Positions 45,011-54,921 of a DNA stretch of 64,000 nucleotides are shown here, piece after piece. Position 1 is the first letter of the stretch, and every line of letters starts with the position of its first letter. The translations under genes and the position numbers were made by a program. Origin of the DNA: Paracoccaceae bacterium. GTDB taxonomy: Bacteria > Pseudomonadota > Alphaproteobacteria > Rhodobacterales > Rhodobacteraceae. The notes beneath the pieces were generated by a model. It was not told the DNA's origin. It did no database searches and saw nothing but the letters and a program-made list of their open reading frames with translations. Where the stretch lies: contig JAAEZA010000008.1 of NCBI GenBank assembly GCA_018223125.1, positions 30,190 to 94,189 of the forward strand, read 5' to 3'.

Positions 45011-47964
45011 CCGAACTTCCTTCCAACGACCAGTTTAACGCTGAGAGTTTTTTGCAGGGACATAACGCTGAATATATCGAACAGCTTTATGCGCGGTTTA
45101 CCAAAGATCCCGCTGCGGTGGATGCAGCATGGGCCGAGTTTTTCCGCTCCATGGACGATCCGGCCAAGGATGTGCAGGCGGAAGCCGCCGGTCCAAGCTG
45201 GGCCCGCAGCGACTGGCCGCCCCAGCCCAATGACGAGCTGACAGCAGCACTGGACGGTCAATGGGGAGTAGACCCGAGTGCGAATGCCGAGAAGAAAATC
45301 ACGCAGAAAGCCGCTGAACAGGGCGTGGCTATTTCCGAGACACAAGTGCGTCAGGCGGTTCTGGATTCTGTTCGCGCCCTGATGCTGATCCGCGCTTACC
45401 GGATTGTCGGCCATCTGGCGGCCGATCTTGACCCGCTTGGCATGCGCAAGACCGGCGACCTGCCCGAACTGAAGCCGGAAAACTACGGCTTTACCGAAGC
45501 AGACATGGACCGCCCGATCTTCCTTGATAATGTTCTGGGGCTTGAGACAGCCACCATGCGGGAAATCCTCGAGATTGTGAAACGCACTTATTGTGGCACT
45601 TTTGCGCTGCAATACATGCATATTTCCGATGCGGAACAGGCAAGCTGGCTGAAAGAGCGGATTGAGGGCTTTGGCAAGGAAATCCATTTCACCAAGGAAG
45701 GCCGCCGTGCCATCCTGCAAAAAATGGTAGAGGCCGAAGGCTTCGAGAAATTCCTGCATGTGAAATACACCGGCACCAAACGCTTTGGTCTGGATGGTGG
45801 CGAAAGCCTGATCCCTGCGATGGAGCAGATCATCAAACGGGGCGGTGCGCTTGGCGTGCAGGACATCATTATCGGGATGCCCCACCGTGGCCGTCTGAAC
45901 GTTCTGTCCAACGTTATGCAAAAACCCTTCCGCGCGATTTTCAACGAATTTCAGGGCGGCAGTTTCAAACCCGAAAGCGTGGATGGTTCGGGCGATGTGA
46001 AATACCACCTCGGCGCATCTTCGGACCGCGAATTCGACGGAAATTCTGTTCACCTGTCGCTGACGGCAAACCCGTCCCACCTTGAAGCGGTAAACCCTGT
46101 GGTTCTGGGCAAGGCACGGGCCAAACAGGAACAGCTGAACGATACAGAGCGCACAAAGGTTCTGCCGATCCTGCTGCACGGCGATGCGGCCTTTGCGGGC
46201 CAAGGTGTGGTTGCGGAATGTTTCGGCCTGTCCGGTCTGAAGGGCCACAAAACCGGCGGCACGATCCATATCGTGGTGAACAACCAGATCGGCTTTACCA
46301 CGGCGCCGCACAACTCGCGCTCCAGCCCCTATTGCACCGATATCGCCCTGATGGTGGAAGCGCCCATTTTCCACGTGAACGGCGACGATCCGGAAGCTGT
46401 GGTTCATGCGGCCAAAGTGGCAATCGAATTCCGCCAGAAGTTCAACAAGGACGTGGTGATTGACATCATCTGCTACCGTCGTTTCGGGCATAACGAGGGC
46501 GACGAGCCCATGTTCACCAACCCCGAAATGTACACACAGATCAAGAAGCACAAAACCACTCTGGCCGTTTACACTGAGCGTCTGGTCAAGGACGGTCTGA
46601 TCCCCGAAGGGGAAATCGAGGACCAGAAAGCCGCGTTTCAGGCCTATCTGAACGAGGAATTCGAAGCCGGTAAGACCTACAAACCCAACAAGGCCGACTG
46701 GCTGGACGGGCGCTGGTCCCATCTGGACAAACGGGGCGAGGATTACCAGCGCGGGGCCACATCTGTGGACGAAGACTCCCTGCGCAAGGTTGGTGAAGCC
46801 CTGACCACCCTGCCCGAAGGTTATAACGTGCACCGCACAGTTGCGCGTCTGCTGGAAGCCAAGAAAGAGATGTTCGCCACCGGCAAGAACATCGACTGGG
46901 CCACAGCCGAAGCGCTGGCCTTTGGCACATTGCTGCGCGAAGGCTATCCGGTGCGCCTGTCCGGTCAGGATTCCACCCGCGGCACCTTCAGCCAGCGGCA
47001 CTCCGGTATTATCGACCAGAAAACCGAAGAACGCTATCTGCCGCTGAACCACATCGCGGACAAACAGGCAAAATACGAAGTCATCGACTCCATGCTGTCG
47101 GAATATGCGGTGCTTGGCTATGAATACGGCTATACCCTTGCCGAACCCAACGCCCTGACCCTCTGGGAAGCGCAGTTCGGGGATTTCGCCAACGGCGCGC
47201 AGATCATGTTCGACCAGTTCATTTCCTCGGGCGAGAGCAAATGGCTGCGGATGTCCGGTCTGGTCTGCCTCTTGCCCCATGGCTATGAAGGTCAGGGACC
47301 GGAGCATTCATCTGCCCGTCTGGAACGCTTCCTGACCATGTGTGGCGGGGACAACTGGATCGTGGCAAACTGTACAACGCCAGCGAACTACTTCCACATC
47401 CTGCGCCGCCAGATGCACCGGACTTACCGTAAGCCGCTGATCCTGATGACACCCAAATCCCTGCTGCGCCACAAGCTTGCCGTGTCCACACTGGAAGACA
47501 TGGCCGAAGGCTCCAGCTTCCACCGCGTGCTTTGGGATGATGCGCAATACGGCAATTCGGACACAAAACTGGTGGATGACGCCAAGATCAAACGGGTCGT
47601 TCTGTGTTCCGGCAAGGTCTATTACGATCTGCTGGAAGAGCGGGACAAGCGGGGCATTGATGACATCTACCTGCTGCGTCTGGAGCAGTTCTATCCGTTC
47701 CCCGCCCACTCTATGGTGACAGAGCTGCAACGCTTCCCCGATGCAGAGTTTATCTGGTGTCAGGAAGAACCCAAGAACCAGGGCGCCTGGTCTTTTGTGG
47801 AGCCGAACATCGAATGGGTTCTGACCCGCATCGAACACAAGAACACCCGCCCGTCCTATGTGGGCCGCAACGCTTCGGCGTCTCCGGCAACAGGTCTGGC
47901 GAGCCAACATAAAGCAGAACAACAGGCGCTGGTAAATGAAGCGCTGACATTAGAGGATAAATAA
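45007..47964 (+). CDS. sucA: 2-oxoglutarate dehydrogenase E1 component
   Basis: A 985-residue thiamine-diphosphate enzyme that decarboxylates 2-oxoglutarate. It has the N-terminal lipoyl-recognition segment ([16 protein letters not shown]), the HRGRLNVL region, the ThDP motif beginning [11 protein letters not shown] and ending VNNQIGFTT, and the [11 protein letters not shown] motif. The length matches E. coli SucA (933) with small insertions. It forms the OGDH complex with the next gene and with Lpd encoded downstream. Confidence 0.97.
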   Translation: MTELPSNDQFNAESFLQGHNAEYIEQLYARFTKDPAAVDAAWAEFFRSMDDPAKDVQAEAAGPSWARSDWPPQPNDELTAALDGQWGVDPSANAEKKITQKAAEQGVAISETQVRQAVLDSVRALMLIRAYRIVGHLAADLDPLGMRKTGDLPELKPENYGFTEADMDRPIFLDNVLGLETATMREILEIVKRTYCGTFALQYMHISDAEQASWLKERIEGFGKEIHFTKEGRRAILQKMVEAEGFEKFLHVKYTGTKRFGLDGGESLIPAMEQIIKRGGALGVQDIIIGMPHRGRLNVLSNVMQKPFRAIFNEFQGGSFKPESVDGSGDVKYHLGASSDREFDGNSVHLSLTANPSHLEAVNPVVLGKARAKQEQLNDTERTKVLPILLHGDAAFAGQGVVAECFGLSGLKGHKTGGTIHIVVNNQIGFTTAPHNSRSSPYCTDIALMVEAPIFHVNGDDPEAVVHAAKVAIEFRQKFNKDVVIDIICYRRFGHNEGDEPMFTNPEMYTQIKKHKTTLAVYTERLVKDGLIPEGEIEDQKAAFQAYLNEEFEAGKTYKPNKADWLDGRWSHLDKRGEDYQRGATSVDEDSLRKVGEALTTLPEGYNVHRTVARLLEAKKEMFATGKNIDWATAEALAFGTLLREGYPVRLSGQDSTRGTFSQRHSGIIDQKTEERYLPLNHIADKQAKYEVIDSMLSEYAVLGYEYGYTLAEPNALTLWEAQFGDFANGAQIMFDQFISSGESKWLRMSGLVCLLPHGYEGQGPEHSSARLERFLTMCGGDNWIVANCTTPANYFHILRRQMHRTYRKPLILMTPKSLLRHKLAVSTLEDMAEGSSFHRVLWDDAQYGNSDTKLVDDAKIKRVVLCSGKVYYDLLEERDKRGIDDIYLLRLEQFYPFPAHSMVTELQRFPDAEFIWCQEEPKNQGAWSFVEPNIEWVLTRIEHKNTRPSYVGRNASASPATGLASQHKAEQQALVNEALTLEDK

Positions 47965-47966
47965 CC

Positions 47967-49487
47967 ATGGCCGACGTAAGAGTACCAACTTTGGGCGAAA
48001 GCGTAACCGAAGCGACAATCGCCACATGGTTCAAACAACCCGGTGACGCTGTGGCCGTAGACGAAATGCTGTGCGAACTGGAGACAGATAAAGTCACCGT
48101 TGAAGTGCCCTCCCCCGTGGCGGGCACTTTGGGCGAAATCGTTGCTGCCGAAGGCGAAACCGTTGGCGTCGATGCGCTGCTTGCGGTGATCAGCGAAGGC
48201 GGCGAGGCGACCGCTGCCCCGGAGGCAAAGGAAGACGCACAACCTGCCGACAACACCGCCGATCCGGCTAAAGGGGGTGCAGAAGTGCCCGTTATGGTTC
48301 CTGCCCTTGGCGAGAGCGTAACAGAAGCCACTGTTGCCACATGGTTCAAAGCTGAAGGCGATGAAGTCACCGCGGATGAAATGCTGTGCGAATTGGAAAC
48401 CGATAAAGTCTCGGTTGAGGTTCCCGCCCCTGCTGCCGGTATCCTGACCAAAATCTACGCCGGTGACGGCGTTACAGTTGAAGCGGGCGCAAAGCTGGCC
48501 CTGATCTCGGAAGGGGCCGGAAACGGTGCTGCCAAATCCGAACCACAAGCAGTTGCTGCAACGGCTTCTACGCAAGTGACCAGCGACGGCATGAAAAACG
48601 CGCCCTCCGCCGAAAAGCTGATGGCGGAAAAGGGTCTGACTGCGGATCAGGTCACCGGCACGGGCCGTGACGGCCGGATCATGAAAGAAGACGTGCTGAA
48701 GGCCGAAGCCTCTGGCGCTGCTGCCAAACCTGCGGCAGCTGCGGCCCCACGGGCGGCGGCTGCGGCACCGGTTGCTGCCGATCAGGCCGGACGGGAAGAA
48801 CGGGTGAAGATGACCCGCCTGCGCCAGACCATCGCGCGTCGTCTGAAAGACAGCCAGAACACAGCCGCCATGCTGACCACCTATAACGAGGTGGACATGA
48901 CCGAAGTGATGGCCCTGCGCAACGAATACAAAGACCTGTTCCTGAAGAAACACGGTGTGAAGCTCGGCTTTATGTCCTTCTTCACCAAAGCCTGTAACCA
49001 CGCGCTGAAAGAAGTGCCCGAGGTAAACGCCGAAATCGACGGCACCGATATTGTTTACAAAAACTACGTGAACATGGGGATCGCCGCAGGCACACCGACA
49101 GGTCTGGTGGTTCCGGTGGTTAAGGATGCAGACAGCCTGTCCTTTGCGGAAATCGAAAAGGAAATCGCCCGATTGGGTGGTCTGGCTCGTGACGGCAAAC
49201 TGTCCATGGCAGATATGCAGGGCGGCAGCTTTACCATTTCCAACGGCGGGGTTTACGGCTCGCTGATGTCTTCGCCCATTCTGAACCCGCCGCAATCGGG
49301 TATTCTGGGGATGCACAAGATTCAGAACCGCCCGATGGCGATCAACGGCGAAGTTGTGATCCGCCCGATGATGTATCTGGCCCTGTCCTATGATCACCGC
49401 ATCGTGGATGGCAAAGGGGCTGTGACCTTCCTTGTACGGGTTAAGGAAGCACTGGAAGATCCCCGTCGCCTGCTGATGGATCTCTGA
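47967..49487 (+). CDS. sucB: 2-oxoglutarate dehydrogenase E2 (succinyltransferase), two lipoyl domains
   Basis: A 506-residue core protein of the OGDH complex. Unlike E. coli SucB, it has two lipoyl domains with attachment lysines at Lys 42 and Lys 147, both in CELETDKV contexts. Linkers are rich in Ala, Pro and Glu. A subunit-binding domain follows ([13 protein letters not shown] to [10 protein letters not shown]), then the acyltransferase core with SYDHRIVDG. The AGAGGA ribosome binding site overlaps the end of sucA. Confidence 0.96.
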   Translation: MADVRVPTLGESVTEATIATWFKQPGDAVAVDEMLCELETDKVTVEVPSPVAGTLGEIVAAEGETVGVDALLAVISEGGEATAAPEAKEDAQPADNTADPAKGGAEVPVMVPALGESVTEATVATWFKAEGDEVTADEMLCELETDKVSVEVPAPAAGILTKIYAGDGVTVEAGAKLALISEGAGNGAAKSEPQAVAATASTQVTSDGMKNAPSAEKLMAEKGLTADQVTGTGRDGRIMKEDVLKAEASGAAAKPAAAAAPRAAAAAPVAADQAGREERVKMTRLRQTIARRLKDSQNTAAMLTTYNEVDMTEVMALRNEYKDLFLKKHGVKLGFMSFFTKACNHALKEVPEVNAEIDGTDIVYKNYVNMGIAAGTPTGLVVPVVKDADSLSFAEIEKEIARLGGLARDGKLSMADMQGGSFTISNGGVYGSLMSSPILNPPQSGILGMHKIQNRPMAINGEVVIRPMMYLALSYDHRIVDGKGAVTFLVRVKEALEDPRRLLMDL

Positions 49488-49494
49488 TCAATCC

Positions 49495-49524
49495 GGCGGG
49501 CTGCACTGCGGCCCGCCCCCCCCC
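49495..49524 (+). other. GC hairpin and nine-C tract between sucB and the MAPEG gene
   Basis: GGCGGGC at 49495-49501 pairs with GCCCGCC at 49511-49517, followed by a run of nine C residues (49516-49524) rather than T. It is not a standard terminator. A C9 tract could vary in length by slippage, but it lies outside both coding regions, 27 bases before the MAPEG start. Confidence 0.4.
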
Positions 49525-49550
49525 ATTGGCGCCGGTAAGGAAGATGCAAG

Positions 49551-49961
49551 ATGACCACTGAGATCACAGTCCTGACCTACGCGGCCCTGCTGCAAGTGGT
49601 GCAATTCGCGCTGATGTCGATTTCCGCCAATCTCGACGTTGGGCCGGGCAAGACCATGTCGCCACGCGACCCCTCCCGTCTGGGCAAGCCGGTGCAGGAA
49701 TTGCTATCCGAAAAGCCGGGCCGCCTGTTCCGCGCCTTTAACAACCATTTTGAAGGGCTGATCCTGTTTACCATCGCCGTTGTGGTGGTGACTCTGGGTG
49801 AGCAGTCTACCGTCTTTACCGCAATTTGCGCCTGGGTCTATCTCGGCGCGCGTATTCTCTACATTCCGGCCTATTACTACGGCCTTGCGCCGGGTCGCTC
49901 GATCATCTGGTTCGTCGGGTTCCTTGCAACCCTCTTCATGCTGCTGGCTGCACTGGTATGA
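49551..49961 (+). CDS. MAPEG family membrane protein
   Basis: A 136-residue protein with four membrane helices, of the MAPEG group (membrane-associated proteins in eicosanoid and glutathione metabolism). The segments KPGRLFRAFNNHFEGLILFTIAVVVV and YLGARILYIPAYYYG are typical. Some members are glutathione transferases or peroxidases; the bacterial role is not known. Its stop overlaps the next start (ATGA), so it is translated with the VOC gene. Confidence 0.85.
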   Translation: MTTEITVLTYAALLQVVQFALMSISANLDVGPGKTMSPRDPSRLGKPVQELLSEKPGRLFRAFNNHFEGLILFTIAVVVVTLGEQSTVFTAICAWVYLGARILYIPAYYYGLAPGRSIIWFVGFLATLFMLLAALV

Positions 49962-50611
49962 TTGCGCTCGACCATATCGCGCTGGCGGCCGCGACCCTGT
50001 CCGAAGGCGTCGATTATGTAAAGACGCGGACCGGCCTGATTGTGCCGTTTGGCGGCGCCCATCCCGGTCGCGGCACCCATAACGCGCTGACCGCAACCGG
50101 CGGTGGTACCTATCTGGAGATCATCGCCCCTGATCCCGAACAGGGCGAACCGGACACGCCGCGCCTGTTCGATCTGGACGCGACAACCACCCGCGCCGCA
50201 CTGAAGGGCGGGCCACGCATCCAGACATATTTGCTGCGCACCGATGATATCGAACGGGACATGGCCATCTTCCGCGAATACGGTTTTGACCTTGGCGACT
50301 CCGTGACCGCTGCACGGGGCGAACTGCGCTGGAAAATCGCGCTGCGCCCCGATGGAAAACTGAACGCCCAAGGGGTGGTTCCGGTGCTGTTGCAATGGCC
50401 CGAAGGCCCCCATGTAAGCGAAAACATGGACAGTCAGGGCCTGACCCTGCACCGGCTTGAAATCCGCACCCCGCTGGCGGACGAACTGACTTCGCTCTAC
50501 CGTGCCCTTGGCCTTGTAGACGACCGAATAGAGGTGATCCCCGCGGCAACCCCCGCGATCACCGCAACCTATCAAACCCCGAACGGCACACTGGCCGTAT
50601 TGGGCGACTGA
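49958..50611 (+). CDS. VOC-fold (glyoxalase-like domain) protein
   Basis: A 217-residue protein beginning [16 protein letters not shown], typical of the glyoxalase-like PF13468 group. The two halves of the vicinal-oxygen-chelate fold are recognisable: the N-terminal DHIA strand and [14 protein letters not shown] in the second half. [25 protein letters not shown] is characteristic. The substrate is unknown. The frame is open upstream within the MAPEG gene, but the ATG at 49958 (overlap ATGA) is the sensible start. Confidence 0.82.
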   Translation: MIALDHIALAAATLSEGVDYVKTRTGLIVPFGGAHPGRGTHNALTATGGGTYLEIIAPDPEQGEPDTPRLFDLDATTTRAALKGGPRIQTYLLRTDDIERDMAIFREYGFDLGDSVTAARGELRWKIALRPDGKLNAQGVVPVLLQWPEGPHVSENMDSQGLTLHRLEIRTPLADELTSLYRALGLVDDRIEVIPAATPAITATYQTPNGTLAVLGD

Positions 50612-50630
50612 ACCTAAAAGGAGACCTATC

Positions 50631-52019
50631 ATGGCAGACTATGACGTAATCATCATCGGTGGTGGCCCGGGCGGCTATGTCTGTGCCATCCGCTGTGCGC
50701 AACTGGGGCTGAAAACAGCCTGTGTTGAAGGCCGCAGCGCCCTTGGCGGTACATGTCTGAACGTGGGATGTATCCCGTCCAAGGCGTTGCTGCACGCGTC
50801 CCACATGCTGCACGAGGCAGAGCAAAATTTCGCAAAAATGGGTCTGAAAGGCAAAAGCCCCTCTGTAGATTTCAAACAGATGTTGGCCTATAAGGACGAA
50901 ACCATCACCCAGAACACCAGCGGAATTGAGTTCCTGTTCAAAAAGAACAAGGTGGACTGGCTGCGCGGCTGGGGCAAGATCACCGGCAAGGGAGAGGTTT
51001 CTGTTGACGGCGAAGTTCACAAGGCCAAAAACATTGTTATTGCCACCGGCTCCGAGCCGTCGGCCCTGAAGGGCGTCGAAGTGGACGAGAAAGTCGTCGT
51101 GACCTCGACCGGCGCGCTGGAACTGCCCAAAGTACCAAAAACCATGGCTGTCATCGGTGCCGGTGTAATCGGACTGGAGCTTGGCTCTGTCTATTCCCGT
51201 CTTGGCACAGAAGTGACCGTGATCGAATACCTCGACCACATCACGCCCGGCATGGACAAGGAAACCGGCAAGGCGCTGCAACGGGTGTTGAAGAAACAGG
51301 GGCTGAACTTTGTCCTTGGCGCCGCCGTGCAAAACGTTGAAGCCACCAAGACCAAAGCGAAGCTGACCTATGAGACCCGCAAGAAAGGCGAGTCTGTGAC
51401 GATTGACGCCGATGTGGTTCTGGTTGCCACCGGCCGCAAGCCCTTCACCGACGGTTTGGGCTTTACTGAACTCGGCGGCGAAATGACCGAGCGGGGCCAG
51501 ATCAAAACCAACAGCACCTGGGGCACCAGCATTGACGGTGTTTATGCCATCGGGGATGTGATCGAAGGCCCGATGCTTGCCCATAAGGCCGAGGACGAAG
51601 GCATGGCTGTTGCCGAACAGATCGCAGGCAAACACGGCCATGTGAATTACAGTGTGATTCCGGGCGTGATCTACACCACCCCCGAAGTGGCCTCGGTCGG
51701 TAAAACCGAAGAGCAACTGAAAGAGGAAGGCGTGGCCTACAAGGTTGGCAAATTCCCCTTCATGGGCAACGGGCGCGCCAAGGCGGTGCATCAGGGCGAA
51801 GGCTTTGTGAAACTGCTGACGGATAAGGAAACAGACCGGATTCTCGGCTGTCACCTGATCGGCCCCTCCGCCGGTGATCTGATCCATGAAATCTGTGTGG
51901 CTATGGAATTCGGCGCATCCGCACAAGATGTGGCGCTGACCTGTCACGCCCATCCGACCTTCTCTGAAGCGGTGCGTGAAGCTGCACTTGCCTGCGGCGA
52001 CGGCGCAATTCACGCGTAA
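50631..52019 (+). CDS. lpd: Dihydrolipoyl dehydrogenase (E3)
   Basis: A 462-residue flavoprotein that reoxidises dihydrolipoamide in the OGDH complex. The FAD motif [13 protein letters not shown], the redox disulfide CLNVGC (Cys 42 and Cys 47), the NAD-binding [17 protein letters not shown] and the C-terminal His-Glu pair ([11 protein letters not shown]) are intact. AAAGGAG precedes the ATG. It closes the succinyl-CoA set that begins with sucC. Confidence 0.97.
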   Translation: MADYDVIIIGGGPGGYVCAIRCAQLGLKTACVEGRSALGGTCLNVGCIPSKALLHASHMLHEAEQNFAKMGLKGKSPSVDFKQMLAYKDETITQNTSGIEFLFKKNKVDWLRGWGKITGKGEVSVDGEVHKAKNIVIATGSEPSALKGVEVDEKVVVTSTGALELPKVPKTMAVIGAGVIGLELGSVYSRLGTEVTVIEYLDHITPGMDKETGKALQRVLKKQGLNFVLGAAVQNVEATKTKAKLTYETRKKGESVTIDADVVLVATGRKPFTDGLGFTELGGEMTERGQIKTNSTWGTSIDGVYAIGDVIEGPMLAHKAEDEGMAVAEQIAGKHGHVNYSVIPGVIYTTPEVASVGKTEEQLKEEGVAYKVGKFPFMGNGRAKAVHQGEGFVKLLTDKETDRILGCHLIGPSAGDLIHEICVAMEFGASAQDVALTCHAHPTFSEAVREAALACGDGAIHA

Positions 52020-52026
52020 CGCAAGC

Positions 52027-52755
52027 GTGGAACTCGCTCTTTTAGCCGCCGGCGCGCTCGCCGGCGGTTTTGTGAACGGTCTGACAGGGTTCGGCTTTGC
52101 ACTTATGTCTGCCGGTTTCTGGCTGATCGTTCTTCCCCCCACCACTGTTGTGCCCCTGATGGCCACCTGCATGGCCTGCAGCCAGTTGCTGACCATGCCG
52201 CGGATCTGGCGCATGATCGAGGTAAGACGCGTGCTGCCCCTGACACTGGGCGGGCTGATTGGTGTGCCTTTCGGCATCGCCATACTGCCCCATGTGCCGC
52301 TGCCCCAGTTCAAAACCGGCGTGGCGCTGTTGATCTGTCTCAACCTTCTGTTCGTTCTGGTCCTGCAAAAACATATGTCCCTGCCCCGCAGCGCCGAGAG
52401 GTTTCACTTCCCTGTTGGCATCCTGTCAGGGGTGTTCGGCGGTATTTCCGCACTCTCCGGTGTGGTGACGACGATCTGGGCCGGACTGTTCGGCTGGACA
52501 AAGCAGGAAAAGCGCGGCGTCTTTCAGGCGTTCAACCTGTCCATGGCGCTGTTTTCTCTCTGCCTGTTCGGCTATTGGGGATTTCTGGACAAACAGTTTG
52601 TTTACACAGCCCTGTTCGTGGTCCCGCTTACCCTGATCGCAGCGACAATCGGGCTGCGCGTATTCGAGCGGATGGGCAATGCGGGATTTACCAAGCTGAT
52701 CAACCTGTTGCTGGGCCTGTCGGCATTGAGCCTGCTGGTTTCGGTGTTCTTCTAG
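52027..52755 (+). CDS. TSUP (TauE/SafE) family membrane transporter, copy 2
   Basis: About 242 residues with seven or eight hydrophobic stretches and the family motif GGFVNGLTGFGFALMSAGFW in the first helix pair and FGGISALSGVVTTIWAGLFGW in the second half. The start is taken as GTG at 52027, just after lpd; the upstream in-frame GTG at 51976 would overlap lpd by 44 bases. There is no clear ribosome binding site, so the exact start is uncertain. It may be an exporter or uptake system for an organic or sulfur anion. Confidence 0.82.
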   Translation: MELALLAAGALAGGFVNGLTGFGFALMSAGFWLIVLPPTTVVPLMATCMACSQLLTMPRIWRMIEVRRVLPLTLGGLIGVPFGIAILPHVPLPQFKTGVALLICLNLLFVLVLQKHMSLPRSAERFHFPVGILSGVFGGISALSGVVTTIWAGLFGWTKQEKRGVFQAFNLSMALFSLCLFGYWGFLDKQFVYTALFVVPLTLIAATIGLRVFERMGNAGFTKLINLLLGLSALSLLVSVFF

Positions 52756-52758
52756 GAG

Positions 52759-53409
52759 TCAGCTTCCCAGCATCCGCAATCCCTGGGTCACATCGGCCCG
52801 GATCGCCAGCTTCAGCCCCGGTTCATCCCCTGCCCGCAACGCCGCGATTGCGGTGCGATGGTTGCCCGCGGCATTGGGCCGCTGCAAGCGGGCGTAAAGG
52901 GCGCTCATGGTCGGGCCAAGCTGCAACCACACGGTTTCCACCATGGCCAGCATCGCCGGAGCCTGCGCCCGCAGATAAAGTGTGCGGTGAAATTCCAGAT
53001 TGCTGCGGATATAGCCCACTGCGTCTTTCTTCACGATCATCTGTTCGATGGTTGTATTGATGTTCTGCAACCGTTCGATCAGCGCCAGATGGGCGCGGGG
53101 CTGCGCACGCGCGGCCAGTTCCGGTTCCAACAACGCGCGGATGGAGGCCAGCTCTTCGATCCGTTCCGTGCTGAGCTGCGGCGCCGAAACGCGGCCTGTC
53201 TTGGACAGGGACAAGGCGCCTTCTGCCGTCAGACGGCGCACCGCTTCGCGCGCGGGGGTCATGGACACACTATAGGTTTCAGCGATACCCCGAATAGTGA
53301 TCGCCTGCCCCGGCGTGATCTCTCCGTGCATGATTTCGCTGCGCAAGGCGCGAAAGACCCGCTCGTGTGTCGGGGTGGTGGTTTCGGTGGGACGGTCCGG
53401 TTTGCTCAT
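52759..53409 (-). CDS. GntR-family transcriptional regulator, FCD (FadR-like) type
   Basis: A 216-residue regulator with an N-terminal winged helix (FRALRSEIMHGEITPGQ and SMTPAREAVRRLTAEG) and an all-helical FCD effector domain. One expected metal ligand appears changed: the C-terminal helix reads IRADVTQG where His is usual, while NLEFHRTLY and NHRTAI keep their histidines. It is convergent with the TSUP gene, three bases apart. A TGTGATCACA palindrome lies eight bases ahead of its start, and the same palindrome occurs twice in the sucC promoter, so it is probably autoregulatory and a TCA regulator. The effector is unknown. Confidence 0.88.
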   Translation of the reverse strand: MSKPDRPTETTTPTHERVFRALRSEIMHGEITPGQAITIRGIAETYSVSMTPAREAVRRLTAEGALSLSKTGRVSAPQLSTERIEELASIRALLEPELAARAQPRAHLALIERLQNINTTIEQMIVKKDAVGYIRSNLEFHRTLYLRAQAPAMLAMVETVWLQLGPTMSALYARLQRPNAAGNHRTAIAALRAGDEPGLKLAIRADVTQGLRMLGS

Positions 53410-53417
53410 GGAGATTT

Positions 53418-53427
53418 TGTGATCACA
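53418..53427. promoter_or_regulatory. TGTGATCACA operator in front of the GntR gene
   Basis: A perfect 10-bp palindrome identical to the two at 42011 and 42032. It lies just upstream of the GntR start, behind a minus-strand TTGACA (53439-53444) that would be the -35 element, so it would overlap the -10 region. This arrangement suits autorepression. Confidence 0.6.
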
Positions 53428-53524
53428 CGGAGGGGAATTGTCAACAACAGAGCGACTGGAAAGACCGCACAAACGCGACAGAACCGGAAACCGGGCCTTT
53501 TGCGACCGCCCCCTGTATTCTTTG

Positions 53525-53578
53525 ATGACCCTGCAAATATGAAGCTTCATACAAGACGCTTCATATTTGCAGGGTCAT
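53525..53578. repeat. Perfect 21-bp inverted repeat
   Basis: The arm at 53525-53545 is the exact reverse complement of 53558-53578, with a 12-base spacer (TTCATACAAGAC). It starts 13 bases beyond the metallopeptidase stop codon on the minus strand. There is no T run on either side, so it is not a standard terminator. Its length and perfection are well beyond chance. It may be an mRNA 3'-end hairpin or a trace of a mobile element. Confidence 0.85.
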
Positions 53579-53590
53579 AAGATTATTGAC

Positions 53591-54277
53591 TTATAATACA
53601 ACGCGGTGCAGTTGGGCGCCGTTGTTTTTCAGCCACTGTCGTTGGGCCTGATAGTCCGGATATATGGCCGCCACATGGGCCCAATAAGCCGGTGAATGGT
53701 TCATCTCCAAAAGGTGGCACACCTCATGGGCCGCCACATAATCCTGCACCGCACGCGGAGCCATCACCAAACGCCATGAATACATCAGGTTACCATCACT
53801 GGTGCACGACCCCCAACGGGACCGCGTATCGCGCAGTGTAATTCTAGAAACCTTTCGCCCCACCATCGCCGCATAGCGTTCAGAGGCCTGCGACAGACGA
53901 TCCCGCGCAAGTGTCTTCAGGTAAGCCCGCAGCTTTCCGGCCAGTTGCTCCTCGGTTCCAGGGACCAGCAGCTTCCCCTCTGAAAATACAACTGTGCGCC
54001 CCTGCCCCTGCAGCAACGGCACAGGCTGCCCGTCAATCAGGATCGTCCCGCCGAACACAGGCGTCATCCGGTCGGGTTGCTTATCAAGATGCTTGCGCAT
54101 CCAGCCTTCTTGCGCTGCGGCAAAGGCCAGCGCATCCCGCTTGGCCGCACGCTTTGGCATGGTCAGGCAGACGGTTCCGTCCACGTTGGAAATACGCAGC
54201 GAAAACCGCCGCGCCCGCGCGGATTTCTTCAACACTACAGCAATGGGCGGCGCCCCGATTTCAATACGCTCCGGCAT
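53591..54277 (-). CDS. YgjP-like (DUF45/M48-type) metallopeptidase
   Basis: A 228-residue protein of the YgjP/SprT-like group. The zinc motif is HEVCH in AAHEVCHLLEMNHS, and a third ligand region YWAHV follows. DTRSRWGSC and YSWRLVMAP are hallmarks. No membrane segment or signal is seen. The function is poorly known; family members are presumed proteases. The ATG at 54277 follows AAGGAT; the open frame up to 54355 is not conserved. Confidence 0.87.
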   Translation of the reverse strand: MPERIEIGAPPIAVVLKKSARARRFSLRISNVDGTVCLTMPKRAAKRDALAFAAAQEGWMRKHLDKQPDRMTPVFGGTILIDGQPVPLLQGQGRTVVFSEGKLLVPGTEEQLAGKLRAYLKTLARDRLSQASERYAAMVGRKVSRITLRDTRSRWGSCTSDGNLMYSWRLVMAPRAVQDYVAAHEVCHLLEMNHSPAYWAHVAAIYPDYQAQRQWLKNNGAQLHRVVL

Positions 54278-54432
54278 GGGGGTATCCTTAGCGGCACCGG
54301 TGCCAGAGGCAATCCCAAAGCGGGGCCAAAAGCGCTGGCTTGGCAAAAATCCCATTCAGCCTTTGACAACCCTCTTGCTCTATGGCAGTTGGCTGCGATA
54401 CTCGCATAAACAGTGTACCAAGGGGTTATCCA

Positions 54433-54771
54433 ATGGCAAAAGAAGAATGGGGAGTGAAACGCGTTTGCCCTGAAACCGGCAAGCGTTTCTACGATCTCGG
54501 CAAAGACCCGGTCGTCAGCCCCTATACCGGGAAAGAATATCCTCTGTCCCACTTTGAGACTGACAAGTCGAAAACGACAATGGCCGACAAAGAAGACAAG
54601 TCCGCAATCAAGAAAGCCACCGAGGCTGATGATTCTGATGATCTCGACGTACTCGACGATGACGACGACGTGGATGTGGATCTGGGCGATGACGTGCTCG
54701 AAGATGACGACGACGAGACCGTTCCGCTGGAAGAAATTGCGGATGTTGCATCTTCGGATGACGATAGCTGA
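54433..54771 (+). CDS. TIGR02300 family protein
   Basis: A 112-residue protein. The N-terminus EEWGVKRVCPETGKRFYDL and KDPVVSPYTGKEYP correspond to a FYD-type zinc ribbon in which most of the cysteines are replaced (CPETG and SPYTG). The C-terminal half is highly acidic, mostly Asp with short spacer residues (for example DDLDVLDDDDDVDVDLGDDV), and probably disordered. Only alphaproteobacteria carry this family as far as I know; function unknown. The ATG at 54433 is chosen by homology. It is just upstream of a tRNA gene. Confidence 0.85.
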   Translation: MAKEEWGVKRVCPETGKRFYDLGKDPVVSPYTGKEYPLSHFETDKSKTTMADKEDKSAIKKATEADDSDDLDVLDDDDDVDVDLGDDVLEDDDDETVPLEEIADVASSDDDS

Positions 54772-54845
54772 AAAAAATGGATTTTCCGCTTGCACCCGCA
54801 AGCGGGTTTTCCTAAACACCACAGGCGCACTGAAGAGTACGCATC

Positions 54846-54921
54846 GGGGCCTTAGCTCAGCTGGGAGAGCGCTTCGCTGGCAGCGAAGAGGTCAGGAGTT
54901 CGATCCTCCTAGGCTCCACCA
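54846..54921 (+). tRNA. tRNA-Ala (anticodon GGC)
   Basis: A 76-base gene with encoded CCA. The cloverleaf folds cleanly: acceptor GGGGCCT/AGGCTCC, D arm GCTC/GAGC, anticodon arm CTTCG-CTGGCAG-CGAAG with anticodon GGC, and T arm AGGAG-TTCGATC-CTCCT. The G3-U70 wobble, the identity element for alanyl-tRNA synthetase, is present. Confidence 0.97.

Noticed and set aside
44983..47307. A 774-codon open frame opposite sucA
   Set aside because: Antisense to a certain gene, rich in His, Gln, Phe and Arg as typical of shadow translation, with no family features.
47856..49397. A 513-codon open frame opposite sucB
   Set aside because: Antisense to sucB, whose domains are all identifiable; composition is that of a shadow frame.
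50559..52343. A 594-codon open frame opposite lpd and the TSUP gene
   Set aside because: It runs through two well-defined genes on the other strand and has no motifs.
54846..54921. tRNA-Ala as an integration site for a genomic island
   Set aside because: No integrase gene, no direct repeat of the tRNA 3' end and no change of composition were seen downstream.
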